Positions 7,503 to 17,191 are shown, counted from the stretch's first letter. The stretch: DNA of 64,000 bases from Caballeronia udeis (GCF_001544555.2 NZ_FCOK02000028.1:39354-103353); one strand, 5' to 3'. Notes: generated by a model from the sequence alone, not told the origin. A program made the numbers and translations.

Positions 7503-10424
7503 TCACGGCTCTTGTGTCAGCGCCTGCAAGCGCGGCGCGAGCGTGGTCAGCAAGAGCTCTTCCAGCGGCATGGGGTGGGCGAAGTAATACCCCTGCGCCT
7601 GCGCCGCGCCCATCTCGCGCAATGCCGCGAGCGTGGCGGCGTCTTCCACGCCTTCCGCCACGAGCGTCAGGTCCAGCGACTCCGCCATCCGCACGATTGC
7701 ACGTACGATCGCGCTGCTGCGCGGACTGGTAGTCAGTTCGAAGATAAACGACCGGTCGATTTTCAGGCCGCTGAAACGGTACTGATGCACATAACTCAGC
7801 GACGAAAATCCGGCGCCGAAGTCATCGAGCACCACCGACATGCCGTGATCGGCCAGGCGTTGCATCGAACGCCTGGCCAGATCGGGCTCGGCAACCAGTG
7901 CGCCTTCCGTGAGTTCGAGGCAGATCCGCGACGGCGCGACGCCGTGACGCGCGAGCAGGGCGAGGACGTCGTCGGCGAACTCCGGGCGCGTCATGCTGTA
8001 GCTCGAACAGTTCACATGCACCGGCGGCCAGTCGGCGTGCTGCGGCTGCGCGAGGATGATCGCGACGCGCGTGAGCATGTAGAGATCGAGCCGGCCGATC
8101 AGGCGCAAACCTTCCACCGCCGGCAGGAATTCGCCCGGCGTGATGAGGCGGCCGTCGGGCTGGCGCCACCGGATCAACGCTTCGAGCGCAATCAGCTCGC
8201 CGCTGTTCACGCAGACGATAGGCTGAAAATACGGCACCAGTTCGTCGTCGCGCTTGAGCGCATTGCGCAACGCGCCTTCGCGTTCCACCTGATCGGAGAC
8301 CTCGCGGCGCAGCTCATGATTGAACACGACAAAACTGTCGCGGCCGCCATTCTTCACGCGATACATCGCGGTATCGGCATCACGCAGCAGGTCCGCCGGC
8401 TCGCGGTGAAACTGGCTGTCGGGACTGACAATACCAATGCTGCACGACGAGAACACCACGTGGTCGTCTATATGAAACGGCAGGTCGAACGCCGCCAGGA
8501 TCCGTTCCGCAATTGCCACGGCGGTTTCCAGCGGCGCACCCGGCGAGAGCACCGCGAACTCGTCGCCACCGAGCCGCGCGAGCAGGTCGTCGTCGCGCAG
8601 GCAGCTTCGCAGGCGGCCCGCGGCCTGCACCAGCAGCATGTCGCCGAAATGATGGCCGAGACTGTCGTTCACCACCTTGAAACGGTCGAGGTCGATAAAC
8701 ATCACGGCCAGTTGCTCGCCTTCGCCATGATGATCGAGCCATGCCTCCTCCAGCCGCTGCAGCAGGTGGCTGCGGTTCGGCAACCCGGTCAGCGCGTCGT
8801 GTGAGTTTTCGTGCTGCAGCTGGGCGTTGGCGAGATCGAGCTCGCGGGTGCGGTTCTGCACGCGCGCCTCGAGTTCAAGGTTGGCCGCATGCAGGGCTTC
8901 GGCGGCGCTGCGGCGTGACAGGGCGGTATCGATATGGCGTGAGACGAACGTCAGCAGTTCCTGGTCGCGCAGCGAGTAACGCACGCTCGTGGTGTAGCTT
9001 TGCACCGCGAGCACGCCGCGCACGACGTCGCCGTCGAACAGCGGAATGCCCAGCCACGAACGCAGCTTGATGCTCTCGCCCGAGCGTTCTATTTCGCCGG
9101 TCTCCGCCAGCCGCGTGGCTTCGGCGAGGTCGATCAGACACGGACAGCGCTGCCTGATCACATACTCCGTCAGGCCGCGCCGGTTACGTCGCGGTGTGGG
9201 ATGGTCGTTCAGCAGTTCGTCGACGTAATAGGGGAAGGACACGGTCGCGGTCGTATTGTCGACCAGCGCGATGTAGAAGTTTTCCGCATACAGCAACTCG
9301 CCGACAATCCCGTGCAGGCTCTGGAAAAACTCCATCATGTCGCCGTGCCGGCTCGACAATTCGGCAATCTGGAATAACGCCCCCTGCAGGTGCTCGGCCC
9401 GTTTTCGTTCCGCGATCTCCAGTCTCAGCGCACGATTTAGTTCGGATAGCTCAGCAGTCCGGCGCGATACGGTTTCTTCCAGGTCATCACGATGCAGGAT
9501 CCGGTCCAGCGCCATGGCTACATGCCGGGCGACGACCAGGAAAAGCGCGCGGTCCTCCACACTGTAGATTCGCGAGACGTCGTACACCTGCATGGCGATC
9601 ATGCCGAAGACTTCGTCCGAGGCGTTCTTGAGCGGCGCGCCCATCCAGAATTCGGGGCGGTCACCCATGCAAAAGAAACGGCCCTCGCGTTCAGCCGTGC
9701 GGATGCCGGCGGCGTCGATCAGGAGCGGCTGGCCCGTGATCAGTACCTGGCCCGTCAGCGACAGGTGCGACGGATCGAGGGTGTCGTACATCGCGCATTC
9801 GAGCAGGGAGGTGTCGATTACATCGACGTAATACGGGTAGGTGATCCTGCCGTTCGACGAGTCGTAAAGCGCGAGATAGAAATTTTCCGCGTCGATCAGC
9901 GTGGCGAGTTGCTGGTGCACGCCGAGCAGGAACGCCGATCGTTCGCGCACGGAACTCGCGAGATAGGCGATTTCATAGAGCACGCGCTGGGTATTTTGCG
10001 CCCGCGCCAGCGTGTCGGTCTGCATGGCTTCGCCCAGGCTGCGGGCGAGGTCGGACAGCGTGGAACTTCCCGAGTGGCTGGCGGGCGCGAGCAGCCAGCC
10101 GAGGATGCTTTCGCCGCTGCCCGTGGGCCAGAGACACAGGCGCCGGGACGTGCAGAAGGCGTGGAAGGTGTCGGCGGTGAGAAGGGCGGGCCACGTTTGC
10201 GCTGCATCGCCCTGACCCGCCAGATGCAGGGCCTCGCCGACCCGATACCACGCCCAGGCGGTGGTATCGGTTTGAGTACGGGCACGGTGCAGCAGCACGT
10301 CGACTGAACTGCCCGCGTGGGTCACCCGCGCCGGGTCGATGATCACGCGAGCGAGGTCCGCAGCGGGGTTGTCGCTGCTGTCGTTGGCCATTGGCGTGGC
10401 AGGGTTCGCGGGAAAGACGTTCAT
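7503..10424 (-). CDS. GAF-GAF-GGDEF-EAL cyclic-di-GMP signalling protein
   Basis: A 973-residue soluble regulator. Order: an N-terminal unassigned region, a first GAF domain (about 140-300), a short coiled linker, a second GAF domain (about 345-510), another coiled linker, a GGDEF domain with intact LGGDEF near residue 620, and an EAL domain with an intact EAL motif near 745. GGDEF domains make cyclic-di-GMP from GTP and EAL domains degrade it; both motifs are intact, so either or both activities are possible. The two GAF domains resemble each other (YAENFYIAL / DAENFYLAL), suggesting internal duplication. The ATG at 10424 has GGAG upstream; a TTG 42 bp earlier does not. Confidence 0.93.
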   Translation of the reverse strand: MNVFPANPATPMANDSSDNPAADLARVIIDPARVTHAGSSVDVLLHRARTQTDTTAWAWYRVGEALHLAGQGDAAQTWPALLTADTFHAFCTSRRLCLWPTGSGESILGWLLAPASHSGSSTLSDLARSLGEAMQTDTLARAQNTQRVLYEIAYLASSVRERSAFLLGVHQQLATLIDAENFYLALYDSSNGRITYPYYVDVIDTSLLECAMYDTLDPSHLSLTGQVLITGQPLLIDAAGIRTAEREGRFFCMGDRPEFWMGAPLKNASDEVFGMIAMQVYDVSRIYSVEDRALFLVVARHVAMALDRILHRDDLEETVSRRTAELSELNRALRLEIAERKRAEHLQGALFQIAELSSRHGDMMEFFQSLHGIVGELLYAENFYIALVDNTTATVSFPYYVDELLNDHPTPRRNRRGLTEYVIRQRCPCLIDLAEATRLAETGEIERSGESIKLRSWLGIPLFDGDVVRGVLAVQSYTTSVRYSLRDQELLTFVSRHIDTALSRRSAAEALHAANLELEARVQNRTRELDLANAQLQHENSHDALTGLPNRSHLLQRLEEAWLDHHGEGEQLAVMFIDLDRFKVVNDSLGHHFGDMLLVQAAGRLRSCLRDDDLLARLGGDEFAVLSPGAPLETAVAIAERILAAFDLPFHIDDHVVFSSCSIGIVSPDSQFHREPADLLRDADTAMYRVKNGGRDSFVVFNHELRREVSDQVEREGALRNALKRDDELVPYFQPIVCVNSGELIALEALIRWRQPDGRLITPGEFLPAVEGLRLIGRLDLYMLTRVAIILAQPQHADWPPVHVNCSSYSMTRPEFADDVLALLARHGVAPSRICLELTEGALVAEPDLARRSMQRLADHGMSVVLDDFGAGFSSLSYVHQYRFSGLKIDRSFIFELTTSPRSSAIVRAIVRMAESLDLTLVAEGVEDAATLAALREMGAAQAQGYYFAHPMPLEELLLTTLAPRLQALTQEP

Positions 10425-10649
10425 CAGCGCTCCGAGCCGGAGGTTGCACCCGGGCTCCTGATTCAATCTCGTTCGATGTCGATGTTATCTGCTCTTCATC
10501 CGGACACGGGAGGGATTGAATGAGCCCGCTCCTTCGGTTGTGTACGCACCTGAGCACTATAACGGCAGCACGGCCGGGGGCTTGAGCGCTATCGTAGGGA
10601 TTCAGCCGGTCCGGATCCTTGCTTTGCGCCCATGTTTCAATGCGGCGCA

Positions 10650-11912
10650 TTACAAGCACCCCTCATGTACCTCTACCGCGCCCGACGAACCGCATACCGT
10701 TGCGGGGCCGGACACCAACGAGCGCCGCTCCACCGCTACCGAAACACCAAGCAGCACGATCCCGCCGCTCGCGAGCAGCGCACCGGTCCAGCCGGTGGCC
10801 TCGAGTCCGAAGCCCATCGCGACCACTACGCCGCCCGCCCACGCACCCAGCGCATTTGCAATGTTGAAGGCCGAATGATTGAGCGCGGCCGCGACGGTCT
10901 GGGCGTCGCCGGCCACGTCCATCAGGCGCGTCTGCACGGCCGGGACCACGGCTATGCCGAGTCCCATCGCGAACAGGTTGAGCGTGGCCGTCCATTCGTT
11001 GGCCGAAGAATACGCGAAAGCGGCCAGCGCGGCGGCATTCCAGATCAGCATGCCGAAGATGGTCCAGAGCCGCGACTTGTCGGCCAGCACCCCGCCAATC
11101 AGGCTGCCCGCCGTCATGCCGACACCCAGCGCGCCGAGCAGCAGCGGCACGCGCCAGGGCGCCACGTGGGTCACGTTCAGCAGCGTCGGCGTGATGTAGG
11201 TGTACACCGCGAACAGTCCGCCGAAGCCGACCGCGATCACCGACAGCGTCAGCCAGACCTGCAAGCGCCTGAACACGCCAAGCTCGCGGCGAGGCGTGGC
11301 GCCGCCGGCGTGAATGGGCGGCAGAAAGATGCGCACGCCAATCATGGTAAGTATGCCGAGCGTGCCGACGAGCAGGAAATCCGCGCGCCAACCGAGCCAT
11401 TGACCGAGCCAGGTCGCCAGCGGCACGCCGAAAATATTCGCGATTGTCAGGCCCAGCATGACGCGTCCGACTGCCCGCGCGCGCCGGTCGGGCGGCACGA
11501 GCGACGCTGCCGTCAACGCAGCCACGCCGAAATACGCGCCATGCGGCACGCCGGAAATAAAGCGCGCGATCAGCAGCAGCGGGTAATTCGGCGCGAGCGC
11601 GCTGAGCAGATTGCCGAATGCAAACATCAGCATCAGGCCGATCAACATCGCGCGGCGCGGAATTTTCGCGAAGAAAATAGTAATGAGCGGCGCGCCGATC
11701 ACCACGCCCAGCGCATACGCGCTGATGATGTGACCCATGGTGGGCAGCGACGTACCGAGGCCGTTCGCGATCACCGGCAGGATGGTCATGGACGCGAATT
11801 CACCCGTGCCGATAGCCAGGCCGCCGACGGCCAGCGCGAGTTCGGCGGGACCCGCGCCATAGGGTGCGACCACGCGCGTGAGCGGGTCGTTGGGGACATC
11901 GATAATGGACAT
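10650..11912 (-). CDS. MFS transporter, DHA1 / AraJ-like efflux family
   Basis: A 420-residue major facilitator with about twelve membrane helices. The N-terminal helix carries the GTGEF sequence typical of the arabinose-efflux (AraJ, NepI, PbuE-like) group of drug:H+ antiporters, and Arg-rich loops follow helices 2 and 8. The likely role is export of a small polar metabolite or drug by proton exchange; the substrate cannot be read. The start at 11912 (MSIIDV) was chosen as the last Met before the first helix, though in-frame Met codons exist upstream and no start has a strong ribosome-binding site. It follows the GlxA-type regulator gene by 122 bp on the same strand. Confidence 0.87.
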   Translation of the reverse strand: MSIIDVPNDPLTRVVAPYGAGPAELALAVGGLAIGTGEFASMTILPVIANGLGTSLPTMGHIISAYALGVVIGAPLITIFFAKIPRRAMLIGLMLMFAFGNLLSALAPNYPLLLIARFISGVPHGAYFGVAALTAASLVPPDRRARAVGRVMLGLTIANIFGVPLATWLGQWLGWRADFLLVGTLGILTMIGVRIFLPPIHAGGATPRRELGVFRRLQVWLTLSVIAVGFGGLFAVYTYITPTLLNVTHVAPWRVPLLLGALGVGMTAGSLIGGVLADKSRLWTIFGMLIWNAAALAAFAYSSANEWTATLNLFAMGLGIAVVPAVQTRLMDVAGDAQTVAAALNHSAFNIANALGAWAGGVVVAMGFGLEATGWTGALLASGGIVLLGVSVAVERRSLVSGPATVCGSSGAVEVHEGCL

Positions 11913-12034
11913 TGAGGAAAAATTGTGGGTTGTGAGCGAAGCGCAATGCAGCATTATCGCGAAAGAATTAATCTTCCGCATGCGCGAAGGCTCGAACGGG
12001 CGTGCTGAACCGTGTTGCTGCGGTGCCGTAGCCG

Positions 12035-13060
12035 CTAGTCCTGTGTGACTGTCGTGTGACGCGGCTCGTTCGTGTCTTCGGCATCGGCACCTGCCGAAAA
12101 ACGTTCACGATAAGCCTGCGGTGTGACACCCATTGAACGCAGGAAACTGCGCCGCATGGTTTCCTCCGATCCAAACCCGCAGCGCGCGGCGACGCGCTTG
12201 ACGGGAAACGAGGTATCGCCGAGCAGGCGGCGCGCCGCTTCCAGGCGCAATTGATCGATTGCGCGGGCCGGCGTGACGCCCGTTTGCGCCCGATAGTGGC
12301 GCACGAAGCTGCGCTCGCTCATGCCGGCGCGCTCGGACAGTGTCGCGATTGACAGGTCGGCCGCCATGTTCTCGGCTATCCACGCGTGCAGGTCGCTGAA
12401 ACGGTCGCCGGCTTTTTGCAGCGACAACGTCGCGCTGAACTGCGCCTGGCCGCCCGGCCGCTTGAGAAACACGACCAGTTCGCGCGCCACGTCGAGCGCG
12501 AGCGCGCGCCCGAGATCGTCCTCGATCAAGGCAAGAGCGAGGTCGATGCCGGCTGTCACGCCCGCCGATGTCCAGACCGCGCCGTCGCGAATGAAAATAG
12601 GCGATGGGTCCACGTGGACGGCCGGGTAACGCTGCCCGAGATGCTCGCAATGCGCCCAGTGAGTGACCGCGCGGCGATCGTCGAGCAAGCCCGCGGCGGC
12701 CAGCAAAAACGCGCCCGTGCATACCGATGCCACCCGCCGGCACTGTGCCGCGCGCTCCCGTACCCAAGCCACCTGCGCCGGATCCTTCGACGCCGCATGA
12801 ACGCCACGTCCGCCCGCGACAATCAGCGTGTCGGTCGGTTGTTGAGCGGTGGGCAAGGGCTGCGCGAACAGTCCGAGAGCTGCTGTGCTTTGAATTTCCC
12901 CCGCAGCGGCAGAGACGACACGCGCTATATAGGGCGCGCTTGCTCCACGCGCCAGCGAGATTTCATTGGCGGAGGCGAAGGCCTGCAGCGGTCCGGCGGC
13001 GTCGAGCAACTGGACGTCCGGAAACGCGAGGATGTCGATACGGCGAGGAGCGTCACTCAT
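12035..13060 (-). CDS. GlxA-type transcriptional regulator (DJ-1/PfpI plus AraC domains)
   Basis: A 341-residue regulator. Residues about 8-190 form a DJ-1/PfpI-like sensor domain with the nucleophile-elbow motif VCTGAF; the C-terminal 100 residues hold the two helix-turn-helix units of the AraC family (LSERAGMSERSFVRHY and the CGFGSEETMRRSF region). Such proteins control amine, choline or related catabolic genes, with the DJ-1 part thought to bind the inducer. It is divergent from another DJ-1 family gene across 103 bp, which is the probable target promoter region. MSDAPRR at 13060 was taken as start because the upstream extension is not domain-like. Confidence 0.9.
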   Translation of the reverse strand: MSDAPRRIDILAFPDVQLLDAAGPLQAFASANEISLARGASAPYIARVVSAAAGEIQSTAALGLFAQPLPTAQQPTDTLIVAGGRGVHAASKDPAQVAWVRERAAQCRRVASVCTGAFLLAAAGLLDDRRAVTHWAHCEHLGQRYPAVHVDPSPIFIRDGAVWTSAGVTAGIDLALALIEDDLGRALALDVARELVVFLKRPGGQAQFSATLSLQKAGDRFSDLHAWIAENMAADLSIATLSERAGMSERSFVRHYRAQTGVTPARAIDQLRLEAARRLLGDTSFPVKRVAARCGFGSEETMRRSFLRSMGVTPQAYRERFSAGADAEDTNEPRHTTVTQD

Positions 13061-13163
13061 GATGTTGGGGCGGGTTGGCGTGAAACGAGGGTTGAATGAC
13101 AAGTTCGCCAAATCGTAGCGAGGTATCGTTAGTGCGTCCACTTCCTTTTGAAGGTTCATCGCC

Positions 13164-13847
13164 ATGACGTTGCATATCGGCTTCCTTGTTTTCCCGCGCG
13201 TTCAGCAGCTCGACCTGACCGGCCCGCATGACGTGTTCGCGTCGGTCCCCGGCGCAACCGTCCACCTGATCGGAAAAACGCTCGATCCGATCAAGGCGAG
13301 CAGCGGCCTCGCGCTGACGCCCACCATCACGTACGCCGATTGCCCCGCGCTCGATGTGTTGTGCGTGCCGGGCGGAGTGGGGGTGGGCGAGTTGATGGAG
13401 GACGACACCGCGCTCGATTTCATCCGGCGGCAGGCTGCGCAGGCGCGCTTTGTCACATCGGTCTGCACGGGTGCGCTGGTCCTGGGCGCCGCAGGTTTGC
13501 TGCGCGGACGGCGTGCGACCACACACTGGGCGGCCCATCATTTCCTGGAGAGCTTCGGCGCGATTCCGGTGAAGGAACGTGTGGTCCAGGATGGCAATTT
13601 GATGACGGGCGGCGGCGTGACCGCGGGCATCGATTTTGCGCTGACACTTCTTATCGGCTTGATCGGCGAAGCCGAAGCACAGGCAATTCAGCTTCAGCTG
13701 GAATATGCGCCCGCTCCGCCCTTTAATTCAGGTACACCCGACACGGCGCCGAAGGCCGTGGTCGACCTGGTGTGGAATCGCGCCGAAGCAGTGCGTGCTC
13801 AGCGGGCAGCAATCGTTGAACGTGCTGCGGCTCGATTGAATGGATAG
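13164..13847 (+). CDS. inhA: DJ-1/PfpI family protein, isonitrile hydratase-like
   Basis: A 227-residue stand-alone DJ-1/PfpI protein resembling Pseudomonas isonitrile hydratase InhA, which converts isonitriles to N-substituted formamides. The cysteine elbow is present (SVCTGAL, near residue 100), followed by the usual LRGRRATTHW segment and the GGGVTAGID helix start. AAGG lies a suitable distance before the ATG. It is divergent from the GlxA-type regulator, whose sensor domain shares the same fold. The family is sure; isonitrile as the real substrate is only a family-based guess, so the symbol is tentative. Confidence 0.8.
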   Translation: MTLHIGFLVFPRVQQLDLTGPHDVFASVPGATVHLIGKTLDPIKASSGLALTPTITYADCPALDVLCVPGGVGVGELMEDDTALDFIRRQAAQARFVTSVCTGALVLGAAGLLRGRRATTHWAAHHFLESFGAIPVKERVVQDGNLMTGGGVTAGIDFALTLLIGLIGEAEAQAIQLQLEYAPAPPFNSGTPDTAPKAVVDLVWNRAEAVRAQRAAIVERAAARLNG

Positions 13848-13915
13848 CAGGCCCGGCGCAGTGCCGATGCGGTAACTCGGGTTGGCGGGCATGCTTCTGA
13901 CAGGAGGCGAGTGTC

Positions 13916-14179
13916 ATGCCACGCGTACGGGTTGCTTCGATCACGGTTCTTGGCTCGCTCGGCATAGTGCTGGGCGCGACGCCCGACGCATTTGGCCGGA
14001 GCGCCAAGGCAACGCCGGCCGCGCCGCCATTGCCACCATTGCCGCCTTCAACGATGTCCAGGCAGGCGCGCAGAGCGCAACGCAAAGCCAATAGAAAAGC
14101 GGCACAGGCCAGGAAATCGGTGGGGCCATGCTGCATGCCGTCGTTCCATGTATGCCCGATGCCGTGTAAGCCGCGATAG
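13916..14179 (+). CDS. Small secreted proline- and arginine-rich protein, unknown
   Basis: An 87-residue product with a textbook AGGAGG site before the ATG. The first 27 residues form a signal peptide (basic start, SITVLGSLGIVLG core, cleavage near AFG). The mature part has a short Pro/Leu repeat (PPLPPLPP), then a strongly basic Arg/Ala/Lys helix, and ends with four cysteines in CC and two spaced positions. No family is recognised. The paired cysteines and export suggest a periplasmic disulfide-bonded or metal-binding peptide. It starts 68 bp after the DJ-1 gene and could be co-transcribed. Confidence 0.6.
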   Translation: MPRVRVASITVLGSLGIVLGATPDAFGRSAKATPAAPPLPPLPPSTMSRQARRAQRKANRKAAQARKSVGPCCMPSFHVCPMPCKPR

Positions 14180-14327
14180 TCCGGGCGACGACCCTGTCGA
14201 CATGGTCTGCCGCAACCAGTCAGGACGCGAAGACGCCGATCGAGACGATTCCAGCGGGAGTTAAGCAGGCGTGATTGGCGGCGAGGCTTGATGCGGAGTA
14301 CGGTCTCCGGTCAAGCCTCGCTGCGCT

Positions 14328-16172
14328 TCAATGTGCTTCACCGCGACCGGCAGGGCGAATAGGTGCGCCGTTGTCCGGCGCCTTGGACTCGGACGGATTC
14401 GCATCCGCGTTCGGCACGGGCTGGAACGCCACGACCGGCTCAGGTATTGCCGGCGCCACATGGGTCTCGCGCTGGGTCTCGCGCTGGGTCTCGCGCGCCT
14501 CATGCGTTACGTGGGTTTCGCGCGGCGCACGTGCGACCGGGTTGGTGAACAGGTGCGGCACGCTGGCGGCCGTAGCTGGAGCGCCACCGGTGCTCGCGAC
14601 CTCGGCTGTGCGCGGGATTGCCACGGCCTCGCGGATCGGGGCCGGGTGCATCGGACCGCGTTGCATGATGGCGGCCGCCTGGGCCTGCGCGCTTTCGGCC
14701 GCTTTCTTCGCTTCAGCAATCTTGATGGCCACATGCTTAAGGAACACGCGCGAGTCGGTGTAGCTCGCGTCAATAGCAAGCGCGTCCTTTGCATAACGCC
14801 GTGCGCATCGCCATGAAGCCGACTGGTCGCATGCGCGGGCGTGTTGCATGGCGGTGTTGCGTGCGGCTTCGCGTTGGGCGAGCTCGTCGCGGACCCGCTG
14901 GACCTCGGGGCTGTTGACCTGGTTCGCGGGCACGTTGGCCAGGTTCTTCTGCACGGCGCTCAGGTCGTTGGTGACCAGTGCGAGGCGCGCGAAATAGAGG
15001 CTTTCCCCCGGGCTGCCCAACGGCGGACGCTCAGTCGCGATGACCGGCGAGACCGGCGGCAACGACAGCTTCGGTAATTCCTTTTCAGCGGGAATGGACG
15101 GCTGCGGCGCATGGCTGGCGATAGGCACGTCGGCGGTCGCGCTGGGGCTCGGCGCGGGCGGTAAGGCGGCGAGCGGGGCGGGAGTGTCGACGGCAGACGT
15201 TTGAGCCGGCGCCTTGGTCGTGGCTATTGTCGGTGGCGGTGCAGCAGGGGTGTTCTGCGCAAGCGTGACGGGTGCCGGGGCCGGTGAGCTCTTCGGTGCG
15301 GCAGCCGTCGGACTTTGTGCGACCGTGGCAGCGGGTGCGTCCGTCAGGCTCTTTGATAGGGGGGCTGCTACCGGGGTTGGTGAGGGCGTCACGGGCGTTG
15401 CTGTTGCTGTTCCTGCTGTCGTTGCGACTATCGGTGCCTCGGTGTCCGGTGTCGCGTTCGAAGCGGCTCCCGTTGCCCAGCCTGATGCGATCCTTGAACT
15501 CTCTGTGCGCAGGGTCGCAATGGCAGCTGTCAGCCTGCTCCTGATCGATGCCATCATCTCGGCCGCCGGGTTCGGTGCCGATGCGAGCGTTGGTGCTTGT
15601 GTTGGTGCTGGTGCCGGAATTTGCGTTGGAATTTGCGCCAGTATTGGAGGCGCCACATGGGGCACCACAGGGGTGGTTGCCGTGGTCATCGAGACGGGGT
15701 TTGCGGGCTTTGCTGCCGCAACGACCGTCGTTGAGCTTGCCGGTGCGGCGGCTTTCGGCGCATTGTCGGGTGCTACCGGAATAAACGCGGGTGTCCTCGC
15801 AGGCTCCGGCAGTGCAGCAAGCCGTTGAACCACGGGTGATCTCAGGCCGGGCGCATAAGTCAGCGCCAGCGCCACCGCGAGCATTCCGCCGCCCGCCACG
15901 CCGAACGCCACGCGCCGGACGACGCGGGCACGCTCCCGTGCAATATTCATCGCAGCGTCGACTTCCTCCGGCACGCTCGGATAAGGCACGAGCATGCGCC
16001 CGGGCATCATCATGACGTTGCTGTTATTGAAGTCGACGGAGTTCGGCGCGACCAATGCCCGGGACTGATTTGTGCCGCAATGCGGGCATTCTTCTTCGCC
16101 GTGCGTCAACGCGTTGCCGCAGCGACGACAAGCCGCGTAAAGGACAGGCGTGCGAAAAGATAACAGGTTCAT
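14328..16172 (-). CDS. Zinc-ribbon membrane protein with long low-complexity region
   Basis: A 614-residue protein, start at 16172 with GAGGGG upstream. The N-terminus is a zinc ribbon (Cys15, Cys18, Cys29, Cys32), then one membrane helix around residues 88-113, then more than 250 residues very rich in Ala, Pro, Thr and Val, then a helical segment (about 400-520) with paired cysteines that resembles TPR-type helices, and a polar tail with three near-identical ETQR repeats. Zinc-ribbon plus single-helix proteins often act as envelope or assembly factors. It points away from the TonB locus and has no clear operon partner. No named family; function unknown. Confidence 0.75.
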   Translation of the reverse strand: MNLLSFRTPVLYAACRRCGNALTHGEEECPHCGTNQSRALVAPNSVDFNNSNVMMMPGRMLVPYPSVPEEVDAAMNIARERARVVRRVAFGVAGGGMLAVALALTYAPGLRSPVVQRLAALPEPARTPAFIPVAPDNAPKAAAPASSTTVVAAAKPANPVSMTTATTPVVPHVAPPILAQIPTQIPAPAPTQAPTLASAPNPAAEMMASIRSRLTAAIATLRTESSRIASGWATGAASNATPDTEAPIVATTAGTATATPVTPSPTPVAAPLSKSLTDAPAATVAQSPTAAAPKSSPAPAPVTLAQNTPAAPPPTIATTKAPAQTSAVDTPAPLAALPPAPSPSATADVPIASHAPQPSIPAEKELPKLSLPPVSPVIATERPPLGSPGESLYFARLALVTNDLSAVQKNLANVPANQVNSPEVQRVRDELAQREAARNTAMQHARACDQSASWRCARRYAKDALAIDASYTDSRVFLKHVAIKIAEAKKAAESAQAQAAAIMQRGPMHPAPIREAVAIPRTAEVASTGGAPATAASVPHLFTNPVARAPRETHVTHEARETQRETQRETHVAPAIPEPVVAFQPVPNADANPSESKAPDNGAPIRPAGRGEAH

Positions 16173-16883
16173 GCCGAACCCCTCGGGCAAGTATCGACGC
16201 CGGCTCGTGATGCAGCCGGATCGTTCATATAAGAATAGTGCAATTAATTCAGAAGTTAGTACCCCGGTATGTTTTGTAGACCGCATTGATGCATATCGGC
16301 GACACTTCCCCGCGCCCGCATCACGCTATGCAGGGCTTCGCTCGCCGCGCTTGTCCGAATCTGACTTGGGTGTGGCGGATAACAGCGGAGATCAGCGCGG
16401 AGCGCCAGCAGGCATGCACGATCCCGTCGGGATGTATCAATGGAGCGAGCCCGTGCAAAAAGCGGTCGGGCGGAAGAAGCAGGCGTGGGTCGACAAACGG
16501 TCGACGTCATGGTTCAGGTGCGATTCCTGCCAAAGTTCTTCGGGAGACCGATGGCGAAGGACATCGGCTTGCGCGTAGTCGATGCTCTGAAAACCGCGGC
16601 ACACCACTTCCCTGGATCGCGGCAAGCTGTCCGCCTGTCCGCAATACATGCCATGCGCGGGATAAGCTGGTACGGACTTGACATCGGGGAGCAGCAAGGC
16701 CATTCACGACGCCAGCGTTTGATGCAAAGAGAGATGGTCCTTGCTGCCCATGCGCCGGGCAAGCGTAAAAATGTAGCCGGTGTGGCACCCGTATTACGCC
16801 GAAGAAAGTCTTGCAAGTATGCTTCGGCATCCGAATATTATTCCAGAGAAACAGTGCGTAGCCTCACATCCATCCACGACGGG

Positions 16884-17030
16884 TTAGAACTTGGGTGTTG
16901 CGGTAACGTGGAAGAAGCGGCCGACGTCCGAGTACAGCGACGGATCACAGGCTGTCGCGTTCAAGTGCGAGTTTTCGACCTGCGTTGATCCACGGAAGCC
17001 GCCGCTAACCGAGTTGTGCATGGTCAACAT
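16884..17030 (-). pseudogene. Remnant of a TonB-dependent receptor C-terminus
   Basis: The last 48 codons before a stop read as the end of an outer-membrane beta-barrel: a segment CDPSLYSDVGRFF followed by HVTATPKF and a stop. Alternating hydrophobic residues and a C-terminal phenylalanine are the insertion signal of TonB-dependent receptors, and DVGRFFHV-type endings are common among them. No plug domain or barrel is present upstream on that strand, so this is a leftover from a deletion. It is not a copy of the intact receptor at 22903-25683, whose ending differs. Confidence 0.55.
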
Positions 17031-17131
17031 CGAGTTCGGCTGGTAACGAGAGGCGCGGTGAGAAGGAGTCTGCAAAATCGATTAGTAATCTTAATGACTT
17101 GAACGCCAGGGGATTTTTCCGTTCCATTCAA

Positions 17132-17173
17132 CAATGGCTTGACTCCCAATACCAATGGTTTGACTCCCAATAC
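17132..17173 (+). repeat. Tandem 21-bp repeat, two copies
   Basis: Two head-to-tail copies of CAATGG(C/T)TTGACTCCCAATAC, at 17132-17152 and 17153-17173, differing at one base. Each contains TTGAC. Meaning unknown. Confidence 0.85.
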
Positions 17174-17191
17174 TCCAATAAATACAGGTTT

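Noticed and set aside
16440..16988. Plus-strand frame in the gene-poor stretch
   Set aside because: Runs antisense to the receptor remnant, lacks a ribosome-binding site and any recognisable domain.
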